The position numbers and the translations under genes were made by a program. A DNA stretch of 64,000 nucleotides from Tamlana sp038148895 (GTDB lineage Bacteria; Bacteroidota; Bacteroidia; Flavobacteriales; Flavobacteriaceae), in assembly GCA_038148895.1 (NCBI GenBank), contig JBBVGQ010000003.1, one strand, 5' to 3'. Of the stretch, positions 17,781 to 26,681 are shown piece by piece. The stretch's first letter is position 1. The number at the start of each line of letters is the position of its first letter. The notes under the pieces were generated by a model, which worked only from the letters and a program-made list of their open reading frames with translations, ran no database searches and had not been told where the DNA came from.

Positions 17781-18347
17781 ATGACAGTTGAAACAATAAT
17801 TAGTATTTGCCTTGGCATCGGCCTTGCGGCTTCAGTTGGTTTTAGAGTGTTTTTGCCTTTATTTGCTTTGAGCTTGGCATCCTATTTTGATGTTTGGCAA
17901 CTCAATGAATCTTGGCTGTGGATTGGTAGTACTCCTGCATTAATTACTCTTGGAGTAGCAACCTTAGTAGAAATTTTCGCCTACTTTATTCCTTATATTG
18001 ATAATTTATTGGACAGTATTGCTGTGCCATTGGCGGCATTGGCGGGTACTGCAGTAATGCTTTCTACGGTGGCAGATTTAAGTCCGGTTATAACCTGGTC
18101 TTTGGCCATAATTGCTGGTGGAGGCACTGCAGCTGCTGTAGCTGGAACATCAAGTGCAACACGTTTAACGTCAACGGCAACGACAGGTGGATTAGGTAAT
18201 CCATTGGTTTCAGCAGTAGAAACGGGAACTTCCATAGTTATGTCTGTCCTATCCATATTTTTGCCTATTTTGGCCGCGGTTTTGGTTCTTGGTATTTTTA
18301 TTATCATTTTTAAATTGTATAAAAAGTTTAAACCGGCCAAAACATAA
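17781..18347 (+). CDS. DUF4126 integral membrane protein
   Basis: This 188-residue hydrophobic protein has about five membrane segments (ISICLGIGLAASVGFRVFL, ALITLGVATLVEIFAYFI, AVPLAALAGTAVML, WSLAIIAGGGTAAAVAG, ILAAVLVLGIFIIIF). The Gly/Ser/Thr-rich loop SATRLTSTATTGGLGNP is characteristic of DUF4126. Function is unknown. It is probably co-transcribed with the helicase. Confidence 0.8.
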   Translation: MTVETIISICLGIGLAASVGFRVFLPLFALSLASYFDVWQLNESWLWIGSTPALITLGVATLVEIFAYFIPYIDNLLDSIAVPLAALAGTAVMLSTVADLSPVITWSLAIIAGGGTAAAVAGTSSATRLTSTATTGGLGNPLVSAVETGTSIVMSVLSIFLPILAAVLVLGIFIIIFKLYKKFKPAKT

Positions 18348-18449
18348 AACATCTAATATTTATAGTATTTTTGAAAAAGAATACACAACTAAACAAGAGT
18401 AACGCTTGCAATTAGGCTATTTGCTCTTCACGAAACTGAAAGTCACTTG

Positions 18450-19178
18450 ATGAAGATAATTTCAATGATTCCTGCACGTTATAGTGCATCACGCTTCCCC
18501 GGAAAACTTATGCAAGACTTGGGAGGAAAACCTGTTATTAGACGCACTTATGAGGCTACAATAGCCACCAATTTGTTTGATGATGTTTTTGTTGTAACTG
18601 ATAATGAGGTTATTTATAATGAAATTGTAAACCACGGAGGTAAGGCCATAATGAGTAAAAAGGAGCATGAATGTGGGAGCGACAGAATTGCTGAGGCCGT
18701 TGAATTTATGGATATTGATGTTGTAATCAACGTTCAGGGTGATGAGCCTTTCACTGATAAAGAATCGTTGTCAAAACTTATTGAAGTTTTTAAAAATGAC
18801 CCCAAAAAGGAAGTAGATTTGGCCTCGTTGATGGTACATATTACCGATGAAGAAGAAATTAATAACCCAAATACCGTTAAAGTTGTTTTAGACCAAACAA
18901 ACTTTGCACTTTACTTTTCAAGAAGTCCCATTCCATTCGCCAGAGCAAAAAATGTGGGTGCTAAATATTACAAACACAAGGGGGTTTATGCGTTTAGAAA
19001 GCAGGCCATTTTAGATTTTTATAATTTGCCGATGACTCCTTTGGAATCTTCAGAAAAATTGGAACAATTGCGGTACTTGGAATATGGCAAACGAATTAAA
19101 ATGGTTGAAACAGATATTGAAGGCGTGGAAATTGATACACCTGAAGATCTAGAGCGAGCCAATAAACTATGGAAATAA
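18450..19178 (+). CDS. kdsB: 3-deoxy-manno-octulosonate cytidylyltransferase (CMP-Kdo synthetase)
   Basis: This enzyme activates Kdo (or its 8-amino derivative) with CTP for lipopolysaccharide inner-core assembly. The protein has 242 residues from the ATG at 18450; the in-frame TTG three bases upstream is not needed. Signatures are MIPARYSASRFPGKLM, VVINVQGDEPF, YFSRSPIPFAR and the C-terminal EGVEIDTPEDLERA. It overlaps the following HAD gene by 10 bp. The nearby KdnB homologue raises the possibility that the true substrate is 8-amino-Kdo. Confidence 0.95.
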   Translation: MKIISMIPARYSASRFPGKLMQDLGGKPVIRRTYEATIATNLFDDVFVVTDNEVIYNEIVNHGGKAIMSKKEHECGSDRIAEAVEFMDIDVVINVQGDEPFTDKESLSKLIEVFKNDPKKEVDLASLMVHITDEEEINNPNTVKVVLDQTNFALYFSRSPIPFARAKNVGAKYYKHKGVYAFRKQAILDFYNLPMTPLESSEKLEQLRYLEYGKRIKMVETDIEGVEIDTPEDLERANKLWK

Positions 19179-19873
19179 ATTTTAAAAACATTAAAGTTAT
19201 TGGCTTTGACGCCGATGATACCTTATGGGTGAACGAGACCTATTTTCGTGAAGCCGAAATGGCATTTGCTCAATTGTTGTCAAAATATGAAACACCAAAT
19301 AAAATAGACCAAGAGCTTTTTAAAAAGGAAATAGACAATTTAGGCTTATATGGCTATGGAGTTAAGGCGTTTACGCTTTCGATGGTTGAGTCGGCTTTAG
19401 AGTTGTCAAACTACCAAATTTCCTCTGAAACCATCAATGATATTTTAAATATTGGTAAAGACATGTTAAACAAACCGGTTGAATTGCTTGATGGTGTTGA
19501 AGATGTATTGGAAAACTTATCAAAAAAGTATAGATTAATATTGGCCACTAAAGGCGATTTGTTAGATCAGGAACGTAAACTGGAAAAATCAGGGCTAATA
19601 AAGTACTTTCATCATATAGAAGTTTTAAGCGATAAAAAGGAAGTCAATTACTCAAAATTATTGAACCATTTGGATATTAAACCATCAGAGTTTTTAATGA
19701 TAGGGAATTCGTTAAAATCTGATGTTTTGCCTTTGGTAAACATTAGAGCTAATGCCATACATGTGCCTTTCCATACAACATGGGCACATGAAGAGGTTAC
19801 GGAAGAAGAAAAAAATGGAAAAGCCTATAAAACGATAAATTCATTAAAAAACCTCTTAGATTTGTTGGAATAA
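19169..19873 (+). CDS. HAD-superfamily hydrolase
   Basis: This 234-residue phosphatase-type HAD protein has motif I GFDADDTLW (nucleophile Asp14, Asp16), motif II LATKGD, and motif III/IV FLMIGNSLKSDV. A helical cap between residues about 25 and 100 places it in the YjjG/HAD-IA-like group. The substrate is unknown. The 10-bp overlap with kdsB suggests coupled expression, but it is too large and cap-containing to be the small Kdo-8-phosphate phosphatase KdsC. Confidence 0.82.
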   Translation: MEINFKNIKVIGFDADDTLWVNETYFREAEMAFAQLLSKYETPNKIDQELFKKEIDNLGLYGYGVKAFTLSMVESALELSNYQISSETINDILNIGKDMLNKPVELLDGVEDVLENLSKKYRLILATKGDLLDQERKLEKSGLIKYFHHIEVLSDKKEVNYSKLLNHLDIKPSEFLMIGNSLKSDVLPLVNIRANAIHVPFHTTWAHEEVTEEEKNGKAYKTINSLKNLLDLLE

Positions 19874-19933
19874 TTAGAAAATATCCCGAAAAGATTTAAG
19901 TCATTTTTAATCGAGCAGAATTTAAAATAATAG

Positions 19934-19941
19934 TACTTTTG
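19934..19941 (+). promoter_or_regulatory. -7 promoter element for kdnB-acyltransferase
   Basis: TACTTTTG followed by C matches TAnnTTTG. The predicted start near 19948 leaves a leader of about 23 bases before the ATG at 19971. Confidence 0.45.
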
Positions 19942-19970
19942 CGCTTTGCCAAAAAAAGAAAACATATTAA

Positions 19971-21053
19971 ATGAGTCATAAAAACTTTCCAATGGTGCCA
20001 AGGGTTATTTTTGGCAGAGGTAGTTTCAATCAACTAAATGAAATTTTAGCACCAAAACGCTTAAATATAGATGCACCATTTATATTTTTAATTGACGATG
20101 TATTTAAGGGAAATACCGACTTAACTTCAAGAATTTCTTTGTCCTATGATGATAGGATAATTTTTATATCAGCGGATGAAGAACCAAAAACATCACAAGT
20201 CGATAAGCTTGTTGAAGATATAATTCTAAATACAAAAGAGCGCCCATCAGGAATTATTGGTATTGGTGGAGGAACATTATTGGATTTGGCTAAGGCAGTT
20301 TCTATTATGCTAACAAATGATGGAGATTCTAAAAGCTACCAAGGTTGGGATTTGGTGAAAAACCCAGCTGTTTATCATGTAGGCATTCCAACTATATCAG
20401 GTACTGGGGCGGAAGTTTCAAGAACTACCGTACTTACTGGACCAGACAGAAAATTAGGCATAAACTCTGATTACACACCATTTGATCAAGTTATATTGGA
20501 TTCGGATCTAACCATTGGTGTTCCCCATGAACAATGGTTTTATACCGGTATGGATTGTTATATTCACTGTATTGAGTCGTTAAGTGGATCTTATTTAAAT
20601 ACATTTAGCCAAAGTTATGGTGATATGGCATTTGAATTGTGCCAAGAAGTATTTTTAGATAATAATTTATCCGAAATGGAATCTCGCGAAAAATTAATGA
20701 TGGCCTCTTGGCATGGTGGAATGAGTATCGCTTATTCCCAAGTTGGGGTTGCACATGCTATGAGTTATGGTTTGGCCTATTTATTGGGGACAAAACATGG
20801 TATAGGCAATTGTCTTGTTTTTGATCATTTAGAGGAGTTTTATCCTGAAGGCGTAAAACTTTTCAAGCAGATGAAAGAAAAACATAACATTATCCTGCCT
20901 AAAGGGATTTGCGCCAATTTGAATGATAATGACTTCGATGTTATGATAAATATAGCATTGGGGTTAACTCCTTTATGGGAAAATGCACTTGGTAAAAACT
21001 GGCAAAAAATCATTACTAAGGAGAAACTAAAAGCTCTCTACCAAAAAATCTGA
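19971..21053 (+). CDS. kdnB: Iron-containing alcohol dehydrogenase family, probable Kdo 8-oxidase
   Basis: This 360-residue protein has the family nucleotide-binding segment GIIGIGGGTLLDLAKAV, the TISGTGAEVSRTTV loop, and the metal-ligand region GMDCYIHCIESLSGS plus AHAMSYGLAY and GTKHGIGN. It best fits KdnB, which oxidises the C8 hydroxyl of Kdo to an aldehyde for later amination by KdnA. Proximity to kdsB supports this. No KdnA-like aminotransferase is in the window, so 8-amino-Kdo synthesis is inferred and depends on a kdnA elsewhere. It ends one base before the acyltransferase ATG. Confidence 0.7.
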   Translation: MSHKNFPMVPRVIFGRGSFNQLNEILAPKRLNIDAPFIFLIDDVFKGNTDLTSRISLSYDDRIIFISADEEPKTSQVDKLVEDIILNTKERPSGIIGIGGGTLLDLAKAVSIMLTNDGDSKSYQGWDLVKNPAVYHVGIPTISGTGAEVSRTTVLTGPDRKLGINSDYTPFDQVILDSDLTIGVPHEQWFYTGMDCYIHCIESLSGSYLNTFSQSYGDMAFELCQEVFLDNNLSEMESREKLMMASWHGGMSIAYSQVGVAHAMSYGLAYLLGTKHGIGNCLVFDHLEEFYPEGVKLFKQMKEKHNIILPKGICANLNDNDFDVMINIALGLTPLWENALGKNWQKIITKEKLKALYQKI

Positions 21054-21054
21054 T

Positions 21055-21603
21055 ATGAGATGGCTGGCCAAATTTATTTACTTCAAATTATTAGGCTGGC
21101 GCATTGTTGGTAATACCAATTTTTCTAAAGATTCAATTAAAAAAGCAGTAATCATCGCTGTTCCGCATACCAGTTGGCACGATTTTTATATTGGCATTTT
21201 ATTGCGTGCTGTTGTTGGCATTAAAACAAATTTTATTGGTAAAAAAAGCCTTTTTGTTTTCCCAATTGGTTGGTTTTTAAGAAAATTGGGAGGTAGTCCT
21301 GTTAACAGAAAACTTAAAGAAAATAAAGTTGAAGCTTTGGTTAAACTTTTTCAGGATAATGATGAGTTTAGGATCGCTTTGGCCCCAGAGGGAACCAGAA
21401 AACAAGTTTCAACTTGGCGTACGGGATTTTATTTTATAGCGAAACAAGCGAATGTTCCTATAATTATGTTCACTTTAGATTTTGAGAATAAGCAAAATAA
21501 GGTTTCGCAGCCTTTTTATCCAACTGACAATCAAGAAGCTGATTTTGAATTTATGCATCGTTTCTTTGAAGGCGTAAAAGGCAAAATCCCTGAGTTTTCT
21601 TAA
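21055..21603 (+). CDS. PlsC-like 1-acyl-glycerol-3-phosphate acyltransferase family protein
   Basis: This 182-residue protein has the HX4D catalytic motif (HTSWHD, His38 and Asp43), the second block FPIGWFLRKLGGSPVNR, and the phosphate-binding LAPEGTRK. There is no obvious transmembrane anchor, so it is the short lysophospholipid-type acyltransferase. The ATG lies one base after the kdnB stop, so the pair is translationally coupled. The acyl acceptor cannot be told from sequence; an envelope lipid is likely. Confidence 0.85.
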   Translation: MRWLAKFIYFKLLGWRIVGNTNFSKDSIKKAVIIAVPHTSWHDFYIGILLRAVVGIKTNFIGKKSLFVFPIGWFLRKLGGSPVNRKLKENKVEALVKLFQDNDEFRIALAPEGTRKQVSTWRTGFYFIAKQANVPIIMFTLDFENKQNKVSQPFYPTDNQEADFEFMHRFFEGVKGKIPEFS

Positions 21604-21712
21604 TGTCTTGCCTATATTTTGGCATAAAGTTTGCAACTTACATGATAGAGCGAATGAAACATAAAGTAAACAATTAATTGTCACTAAAAAGAAACATTAA
21701 CTCCCTCGAAAT

Positions 21713-21740
21713 AAAAGCTACTTTAAAACGGTAGCTTTTT
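21713..21740 (+). terminator. Rho-independent terminator after the acyltransferase
   Basis: AAAAGCTAC and GTAGCTTTT form a 9-bp stem around TTTAAAACG, followed by T-rich sequence on the plus strand. Confidence 0.7.
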
Positions 21741-21806
21741 GCTTTTTTAGCTATTAAAGCATTCACTTTTTGGCAATGGTGACTATATTTCAGTATATTT
21801 ATCCAT

Positions 21807-22544
21807 ATGATAAAAGACATAAAAATTGCCGTATTGATAGATGGTGACAATATTCCATCAAAGTATATTTCAGAAATGATGGAAGAAATAACCAAATACG
21901 GAACTCCAACAATAAAAAGGATATATGGAGATTGGACTAAACCGCATTTGTCCAAATGGAAAAAAGTACTTCTTGAAAATGCCATAACACCCATACAACA
22001 ATACAGCTATACACTGGGTAAGAACGCTACCGATTCTGCTATGATTATAGATGCCATGGATATTTTATACTCAGGAAAAGTAAACGCTTTTTGCTTGGTC
22101 TCTTCTGATAGTGATTTTACCAAGTTGGCAACCCGCTTACGGGAGGCGGGCATTATCGTTTATGGCATGGGCGAGAAAAAAACGCCTGATCCGTTTATAG
22201 TGGCTTGTGATAAATTTATTTATTTAGAAATTTTGGCCAGTGATGACAGCGATAAAGATGAAAAAGGAACACCCAAGCAAAAGCCCAATTTATATAACAT
22301 TACACCAAAAGTAATTAGATTGTTGAAAAATTCAGTGGATGATGCAGCCGATGACGACGGATGGGCATTTCTTGGCGATGTTGGTACGCTTATTATCAAA
22401 AAGCAACCAAATTTTGATTCCCGTAATTTTGGATTTCAAAAGTTAACACCACTTTTCAAATCACTTCCGCAATTTGAAATGGAAGAAAGAAATCAAGCCA
22501 ATGCACGCTTCAAGTTAATCTACGTTAGAAATAAGCGTCAATAG
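21807..22544 (+). CDS. NYN-domain nuclease-like protein with C-terminal OST-HTH/LOTUS domain
   Basis: This 245-residue protein starts with a PIN-like NYN domain (1-150) having acidic residues in VLIDGDNIP, NATDSAMIIDAMD and SSDSDFTKLATRLRE, which would bind a metal. The C-terminal OST-HTH domain (about 165-243; VIRLLKNSVDDAADDDGWAFLGDVG, KLTPLFKSLPQFE) is a probable RNA-binding module. Such proteins are widespread and are thought to act on RNA; the target here is unknown. It stands alone, converging on the oxidoreductase gene. Confidence 0.85.
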   Translation: MIKDIKIAVLIDGDNIPSKYISEMMEEITKYGTPTIKRIYGDWTKPHLSKWKKVLLENAITPIQQYSYTLGKNATDSAMIIDAMDILYSGKVNAFCLVSSDSDFTKLATRLREAGIIVYGMGEKKTPDPFIVACDKFIYLEILASDDSDKDEKGTPKQKPNLYNITPKVIRLLKNSVDDAADDDGWAFLGDVGTLIIKKQPNFDSRNFGFQKLTPLFKSLPQFEMEERNQANARFKLIYVRNKRQ

Positions 22545-22550
22545 TAGCTT

Positions 22551-23531
22551 TTAAATGTTTCCTAAAATCTTATCCATTACCCAACTAGTATGAAGTGCCG
22601 TTTCACCTGTTGAAGGGTGGGGAATTCCATCAATCAAGTGGTTACGCATGTTTTCAACATGGGGTGTTTGAATATGTTTTGGGTTTTCAATAAAAAGTTC
22701 TTCAGTTTTTGAAACACTTTTTATAATGATTGGATTTTCATGGAAGACTGAAAACTGAATTGTTCCCTTACTTCCGTAAATGATGGTTTCATCTACATGT
22801 TCGTTGCATCCAAAATTCCAAACCCCAGAACCGGTTATGCCACAATCATGAAGCCATACCGCGGTTATTGCATCTTTTGCTGAATAAAGGTTTTGTTGGT
22901 TTAAGCTTATACCTTTGACGTCTTTAAAATTGCCCAGTAAGTAGGCAAATAAATCTAGCGAGTGACTAGCCAAATCATCAAAATAGCCAGCTGGAGCAAT
23001 TTCACTATCGGTTCGCCAATTATAATCTTTAGATAAATCAGTTTCAGAGGCAGGTTTACTTAAATGCGAACTTATATGTCGTATTTCCCCAATAAAATTA
23101 TTGTCTAGCCATTCTTTTACCTTTAAAAATCTAGGTAATGAACGCCTATAATAGGCCACAAATAAAGAAAGGTTCTTTTCTTTAAAGGCATTGTATATCT
23201 CTAAACTATCAAGATAGTTAGATGATAAAGGCTTTTCTATACAACAGGGTTTTCCTGCTGCCGCTACTTTTAAGGCAAACGTTTTATGAGAATCAGGTGG
23301 TGTGGCAACATAAACAGCATCAACATTTTTGTCGTTTATAAGGTCATCGGCATTAGTGTAAAAAGTTTTTACGTTGTGGCGCTTTGCGTAATCTTTTAGT
23401 TTTACTTCATCTCTACGCATAACGGCATAAAGAGCAAACCCCTCAGTTAATTGATATGGGGGACCACTTTTAACTTCGGTAACATTTCCACAACCAATAA
23501 TGCCCCAGTTTATATTTTTTTTGTTTTCCAC
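22551..23531 (-). CDS. Gfo/Idh/MocA-family NAD(P)-dependent oxidoreductase
   Basis: I chose the GTG at 23531 (VENKKNINWGIIGCG, 326 residues) because the farther ATG at 23570 lies inside the yebC terminator hairpin and adds a non-family N-terminus. Evidence includes the Rossmann motif WGIIGCGNV, the ATPPDSHKTFA segment, the EKP motif in CCIEKPLS, and DLASHSLDLFAYLLG from the C-terminal domain. The substrate, probably a sugar or sugar derivative, is unknown. It is downstream of yebC with a terminator between them, so expression probably relies on readthrough or its own promoter. Confidence 0.85.
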   Translation of the reverse strand: MENKKNINWGIIGCGNVTEVKSGPPYQLTEGFALYAVMRRDEVKLKDYAKRHNVKTFYTNADDLINDKNVDAVYVATPPDSHKTFALKVAAAGKPCCIEKPLSSNYLDSLEIYNAFKEKNLSLFVAYYRRSLPRFLKVKEWLDNNFIGEIRHISSHLSKPASETDLSKDYNWRTDSEIAPAGYFDDLASHSLDLFAYLLGNFKDVKGISLNQQNLYSAKDAITAVWLHDCGITGSGVWNFGCNEHVDETIIYGSKGTIQFSVFHENPIIIKSVSKTEELFIENPKHIQTPHVENMRNHLIDGIPHPSTGETALHTSWVMDKILGNI

Positions 23532-23555
23532 AGATGTAATTTTTGTTTTAAGAAT

Positions 23556-23579
23556 AAAAAAGGACGCCATTTAGCGCCC
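23556..23579 (-). terminator. Terminator after yebC, overlapping the next ORF's upstream ATG
   Basis: The minus strand reads GGGCGC-TAAATG-GCGTCC followed by six T, a 6-bp stem with one G-T pair. The upstream in-frame ATG at 23570 of the oxidoreductase ORF is inside it. Confidence 0.65.
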
Positions 23580-23595
23580 CATTGAAACTTATAGT

Positions 23596-24315
23596 TTAAT
23601 CTGATGTTTCTTCCATGGTGTGATACACGTTCTGAACGTCGTCATCTTCTTCCAATTTTTCAAGAAGCTTTTCAACATCTTCAACCTGTTCTGGGGTAAG
23701 TGGTTTTGTTACCTGTGGAATGCGCTCAAAACCAGAAGACAATATTTCAATACCTCTTTTTTCCAATTCTGCCTGAATAGCCCCAAAACTTTCAAATGGC
23801 GCATAAATTAAAATGCCATCCTCATCAGCAAAAACTTCCTCTGCACCATAATCTATAAACTCCAATTCTATTTCTTCTGGGTCTAGACCTTCAGCATTTA
23901 TTCTAAAATTGCAGGTATGGTCGAACATAAAAACAACAGACCCGGATGTGCCCAAACTGCCATCACATTTATTAAAATAACTACGTACGTTGGCAACCGT
24001 TCTGGTGTTGTTATCGGTTGCTGTTTCAACCAAAATGGCAATACCATGTGGTGCATAACCTTCAAAAATAACTTCTTTGTAATCTCCTTGGCTTTTATCG
24101 CTTGCACGTTTTATGGCCCTTTCTATGTTGTCTTTTGGCATGTTTACAGATTTTGCATTCTGTATTACCGCCCTTAAACGTGAATTGCTGTCTGGGTCTG
24201 GCCCGCCTTCTTTCACCGCCATAACTATGTCTTTGCCAATACGAGTAAAGGCTTTGCTCATGGCAGACCAACGCTTCATTTTTCTTGCTTTTCTAAACTC
24301 AAAAGCTCTTCCCAT
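23596..24315 (-). CDS. YebC/PmpR-family protein
   Basis: This 239-residue protein matches the three-domain YebC family from start to end: MGRAFEFRKARKMKRWSAMS, GPDPDSNSRLRAVIQNAK, MPKDNIERAIKRA and YEVIFEGYAPHGIA-type sequence (KEVIFEGYAPHG). Members were described as DNA-binding regulators; some are now known to help ribosomes through difficult proline stretches. Which activity applies here cannot be decided from sequence. It is followed by its own terminator. Confidence 0.92.
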   Translation of the reverse strand: MGRAFEFRKARKMKRWSAMSKAFTRIGKDIVMAVKEGGPDPDSNSRLRAVIQNAKSVNMPKDNIERAIKRASDKSQGDYKEVIFEGYAPHGIAILVETATDNNTRTVANVRSYFNKCDGSLGTSGSVVFMFDHTCNFRINAEGLDPEEIELEFIDYGAEEVFADEDGILIYAPFESFGAIQAELEKRGIEILSSGFERIPQVTKPLTPEQVEDVEKLLEKLEEDDDVQNVYHTMEETSD

Positions 24316-24368
24316 AATTAAAATATGTTTTTATCACTTCCTCAAAAATGAGGATGTTTTTCGTGGCA

Positions 24369-24376
24369 CAAATTTA
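24369..24376 (-). promoter_or_regulatory. -7 promoter element for yebC
   Basis: The minus strand reads TAAATTTG (TAnnTTTG). Predicted start is near 24362. The leader contains a small hairpin, CCTCA-AAAA-TGAGG, at 24340-24353. Confidence 0.4.
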
Positions 24377-24399
24377 AAAATCTGTCAATCAAAAACAAA

Positions 24400-24693
24400 C
24401 TATTGTTCTTCCGGCTCAACAATATTTTCAATGGCTTCAATCAATTTGAAATCTTTATTGGTAACACCATTGGCATCATGTGTGCTTAACGAAATGGTCA
24501 ATACATTATAAACATTAGTCCAGTTTGGGTGATGGTTTTGTGCTTCGCATTCAAAAGCAATTCGGCTCATGGCACTAAAGCAATCTTTAAAATTTTCAAA
24601 TTCAAATTCGGCATGAAGGGCATCGTCAAAATATTCCCAATCAGGGTAGCGCAACAATTTTGTTTCTATGTCTTGTTCTGAAAGTCTTTCCAT
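24400..24693 (-). CDS. 4a-hydroxytetrahydrobiopterin dehydratase (PCD/DCoH)
   Basis: This 97-residue pterin-4a-carbinolamine dehydratase has the catalytic histidines in AQNHHPNW (His54, His55) and the family's YNVLTISLSTHDANGVT segment. It regenerates the pterin cofactor of aromatic amino acid hydroxylases and may act on related pterins. No hydroxylase gene is nearby. It lies 43 bp downstream of the SDR gene in the minus-strand series that begins with the small ORF before gcvT. Confidence 0.9.
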   Translation of the reverse strand: MERLSEQDIETKLLRYPDWEYFDDALHAEFEFENFKDCFSAMSRIAFECEAQNHHPNWTNVYNVLTISLSTHDANGVTNKDFKLIEAIENIVEPEEQ

Positions 24694-24736
24694 AATGAAA
24701 TAGTTTGTTACAATTTAGTGATTTAAACACTTAAAG

Positions 24737-25579
24737 TCAAGGTAATTTTAGTTCGGAAAGGATATCTTGGCTTAGAAGCTGAAGATGCTTTGGTAAAGCA
24801 TTGGCTTTGGGCAAAACAGCAAGGTATCTGTCGTCATTTGTGGTGTAAACACGCTTTAATAAGGGTTGGTTTTTGCATTGAAGTGTTTCAATAATTTCCT
24901 TTATAAAATCATCATGATGCACTAGGTCAGTACTTCCTAAATGGAATATACCCCATTTATTCCTGTTTATAATATAGTGTATTTGTTGGGTTACTTTGGA
25001 ATCGGTAGTAACATTAATGATTAGGTTTGGAAAAACCTCAACAGGTTCTTTTACTTTAATTTTATTAACTATCTCTTGAACCCTCGGTGATTGAGCCCCA
25101 AATACCATGGGTAATCTTAAAATGGCCACTTGCTTTTTGGGTAAGCGTAATAACATATTTTCAATTTTTATTTTGAAATGCCCATATATGCTATTGCTGT
25201 ATGTTTTTTCGTCCTCATAACTGGGGTATTTGCTGTAGGCATCAAAAACATTGGCAGATGACAAAAAAAGTAATCTTATTTTATTTGAAAATACATATTC
25301 AGCAAGGTGTTGGTGCACCAAAACTTGCTTTGAAAAATCTCCCCGAAGCGCTGAAATAATGACAGTAGGTCTTACCAGCTCGAGAATTTCGTAAATATAA
25401 TCTTCTTCAATGTTGTACTGAAAAAAATGTTTGTTTTTTTCCAGTGCTTTATTGCTGATGTTATACGTGCCATACGTATTGAAAAAGGAGCAGAGTTCTT
25501 TGTAAATAGCACTGCCCAAAAAGCCGCTCGCACCTAATATTAGAATTCTATGTTTGTTCTCTTTCTCCAGCCGTTTCAT
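24737..25579 (-). CDS. SDR-family nucleotide-sugar reductase/epimerase-like protein
   Basis: This 280-residue protein has the Rossmann glycine motif ILGASGFLGSAIYKEL at its N-terminus. It has an RmlD/epimerase-like layout with SSANVFDAYSKYPSYEDE and SIYGHFKIKIE (a degenerate YxxxK: Tyr-Gly-His-Phe-Lys). The exact sugar substrate is unknown. It starts 19 bp after gcvT on the same strand, so the two are probably co-transcribed, though no pathway link is evident. Confidence 0.78.
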   Translation of the reverse strand: MKRLEKENKHRILILGASGFLGSAIYKELCSFFNTYGTYNISNKALEKNKHFFQYNIEEDYIYEILELVRPTVIISALRGDFSKQVLVHQHLAEYVFSNKIRLLFLSSANVFDAYSKYPSYEDEKTYSNSIYGHFKIKIENMLLRLPKKQVAILRLPMVFGAQSPRVQEIVNKIKVKEPVEVFPNLIINVTTDSKVTQQIHYIINRNKWGIFHLGSTDLVHHDDFIKEIIETLQCKNQPLLKRVYTTNDDRYLAVLPKANALPKHLQLLSQDILSELKLP

Positions 25580-25598
25580 CTTAACACTTAAAAGTAGC

Positions 25599-26681
25599 TT
25601 ACCCTTTGTAGAATGGTAATTTTACAACCGTAGCGGGTATGGCATTTTTTCTAATTTGGATATTGATTTTACTATTTACTTCCGAAAAAATTGTTGGTAC
25701 ATAACCCAAACCAATACCCTTTCCAAGACTAGGTGACATGGTACCAGATGTAACTTCTCCAATTTTATTACCGCTGCCATCCACGATATCATAACCGTGA
25801 CGGGGAATACCACGTTCATCCAATTCAAAAGCAATGAGTTTGCGTTTTGGTCCTTTTTCTTTTTCAGCTTTCAAAGCTTCAGAATTTGTAAAGTCTTTAG
25901 TAAATTTTGTAATCCAGCCTAAACCAGCTTCAATAGGCGAGGTGGTATCATCAATGTCATTTCCGTAAAGGCAGTAACCCATTTCCAAACGCAAAGTGTC
26001 CCGAGCTGCTAGGCCTATGGGTTTAATACCAAAATTGGCTCCGGCTTCTAAAACTTTGTCCCAAACCTGTTTTACTTCACTGTTTTTACAGTAAATTTCG
26101 AATCCACCACTTCCTGTATAACCAGTTGCTGAAATAATGACATACTCTATACCCGCAAAATCACCCACAACAAAATTGTAAAAATTAATAGCCGATAAAT
26201 CATGACTGGTTAGGCTTTGCATAGCCTCAACAGCTTTAGGCCCTTGAATGGCCAAAAGGGAATAGTCTTCACTTAAATCGCGTATAGTGGCGCCAACATC
26301 ATTTTTAGATTGAATCCAATTCCAATCTTTTTCAATATTACTGGCATTTACAACGAGCAAATATTGCTCTTCCTTAATTTTATAAATGATTAAATCATCA
26401 ACAATACCGCCATCATCATTGGGCATACAGCTGTATTGGGCTTTGCCAATATTTAATTTTGATGCATCATTACTGGATACTTTTTGAATCAATGCCAAAG
26501 CGTGTTCACCTTCAATCAAAAACTCACCCATGTGTGACACATCAAACACTCCAACGGCGTTTCTAACGGTTTCGTGTTCTATATTCACACCTTCATATTG
26601 TACGGGCATATTGTAGCCAGCAAAGGGAACCATTTTGGCGCCAAGGGCTTTGTGTGTTTCTGTTAAGGCTGTGTTTTTCAT
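25599..26681 (-). CDS. gcvT: Glycine cleavage system T protein (aminomethyltransferase)
   Basis: This 360-residue folate-dependent aminomethyltransferase transfers the methylene group from the H-protein lipoyl arm to tetrahydrofolate. Recognisable segments are MVPFAGYNMPVQYEGV, VFDVSHMGEF, LAIQGPKA, GYTGSGGFEIYC, GLAARDTLRLEMGYCLYGND and VTSGTMSPSLGKGIGLGYV. The ATG overlaps the stop of a 51-aa membrane ORF (ATGA), which implies translational coupling. No other gcv genes are in the window. Confidence 0.95.
   Translation of the reverse strand: MKNTALTETHKALGAKMVPFAGYNMPVQYEGVNIEHETVRNAVGVFDVSHMGEFLIEGEHALALIQKVSSNDASKLNIGKAQYSCMPNDDGGIVDDLIIYKIKEEQYLLVVNASNIEKDWNWIQSKNDVGATIRDLSEDYSLLAIQGPKAVEAMQSLTSHDLSAINFYNFVVGDFAGIEYVIISATGYTGSGGFEIYCKNSEVKQVWDKVLEAGANFGIKPIGLAARDTLRLEMGYCLYGNDIDDTTSPIEAGLGWITKFTKDFTNSEALKAEKEKGPKRKLIAFELDERGIPRHGYDIVDGSGNKIGEVTSGTMSPSLGKGIGLGYVPTIFSEVNSKINIQIRKNAIPATVVKLPFYKG

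Noticed and set aside
21807..22544. NYN/OST-HTH protein as part of a phage-defence system
   Set aside because: No partner genes, conserved stand-alone placement, no other defence genes near.
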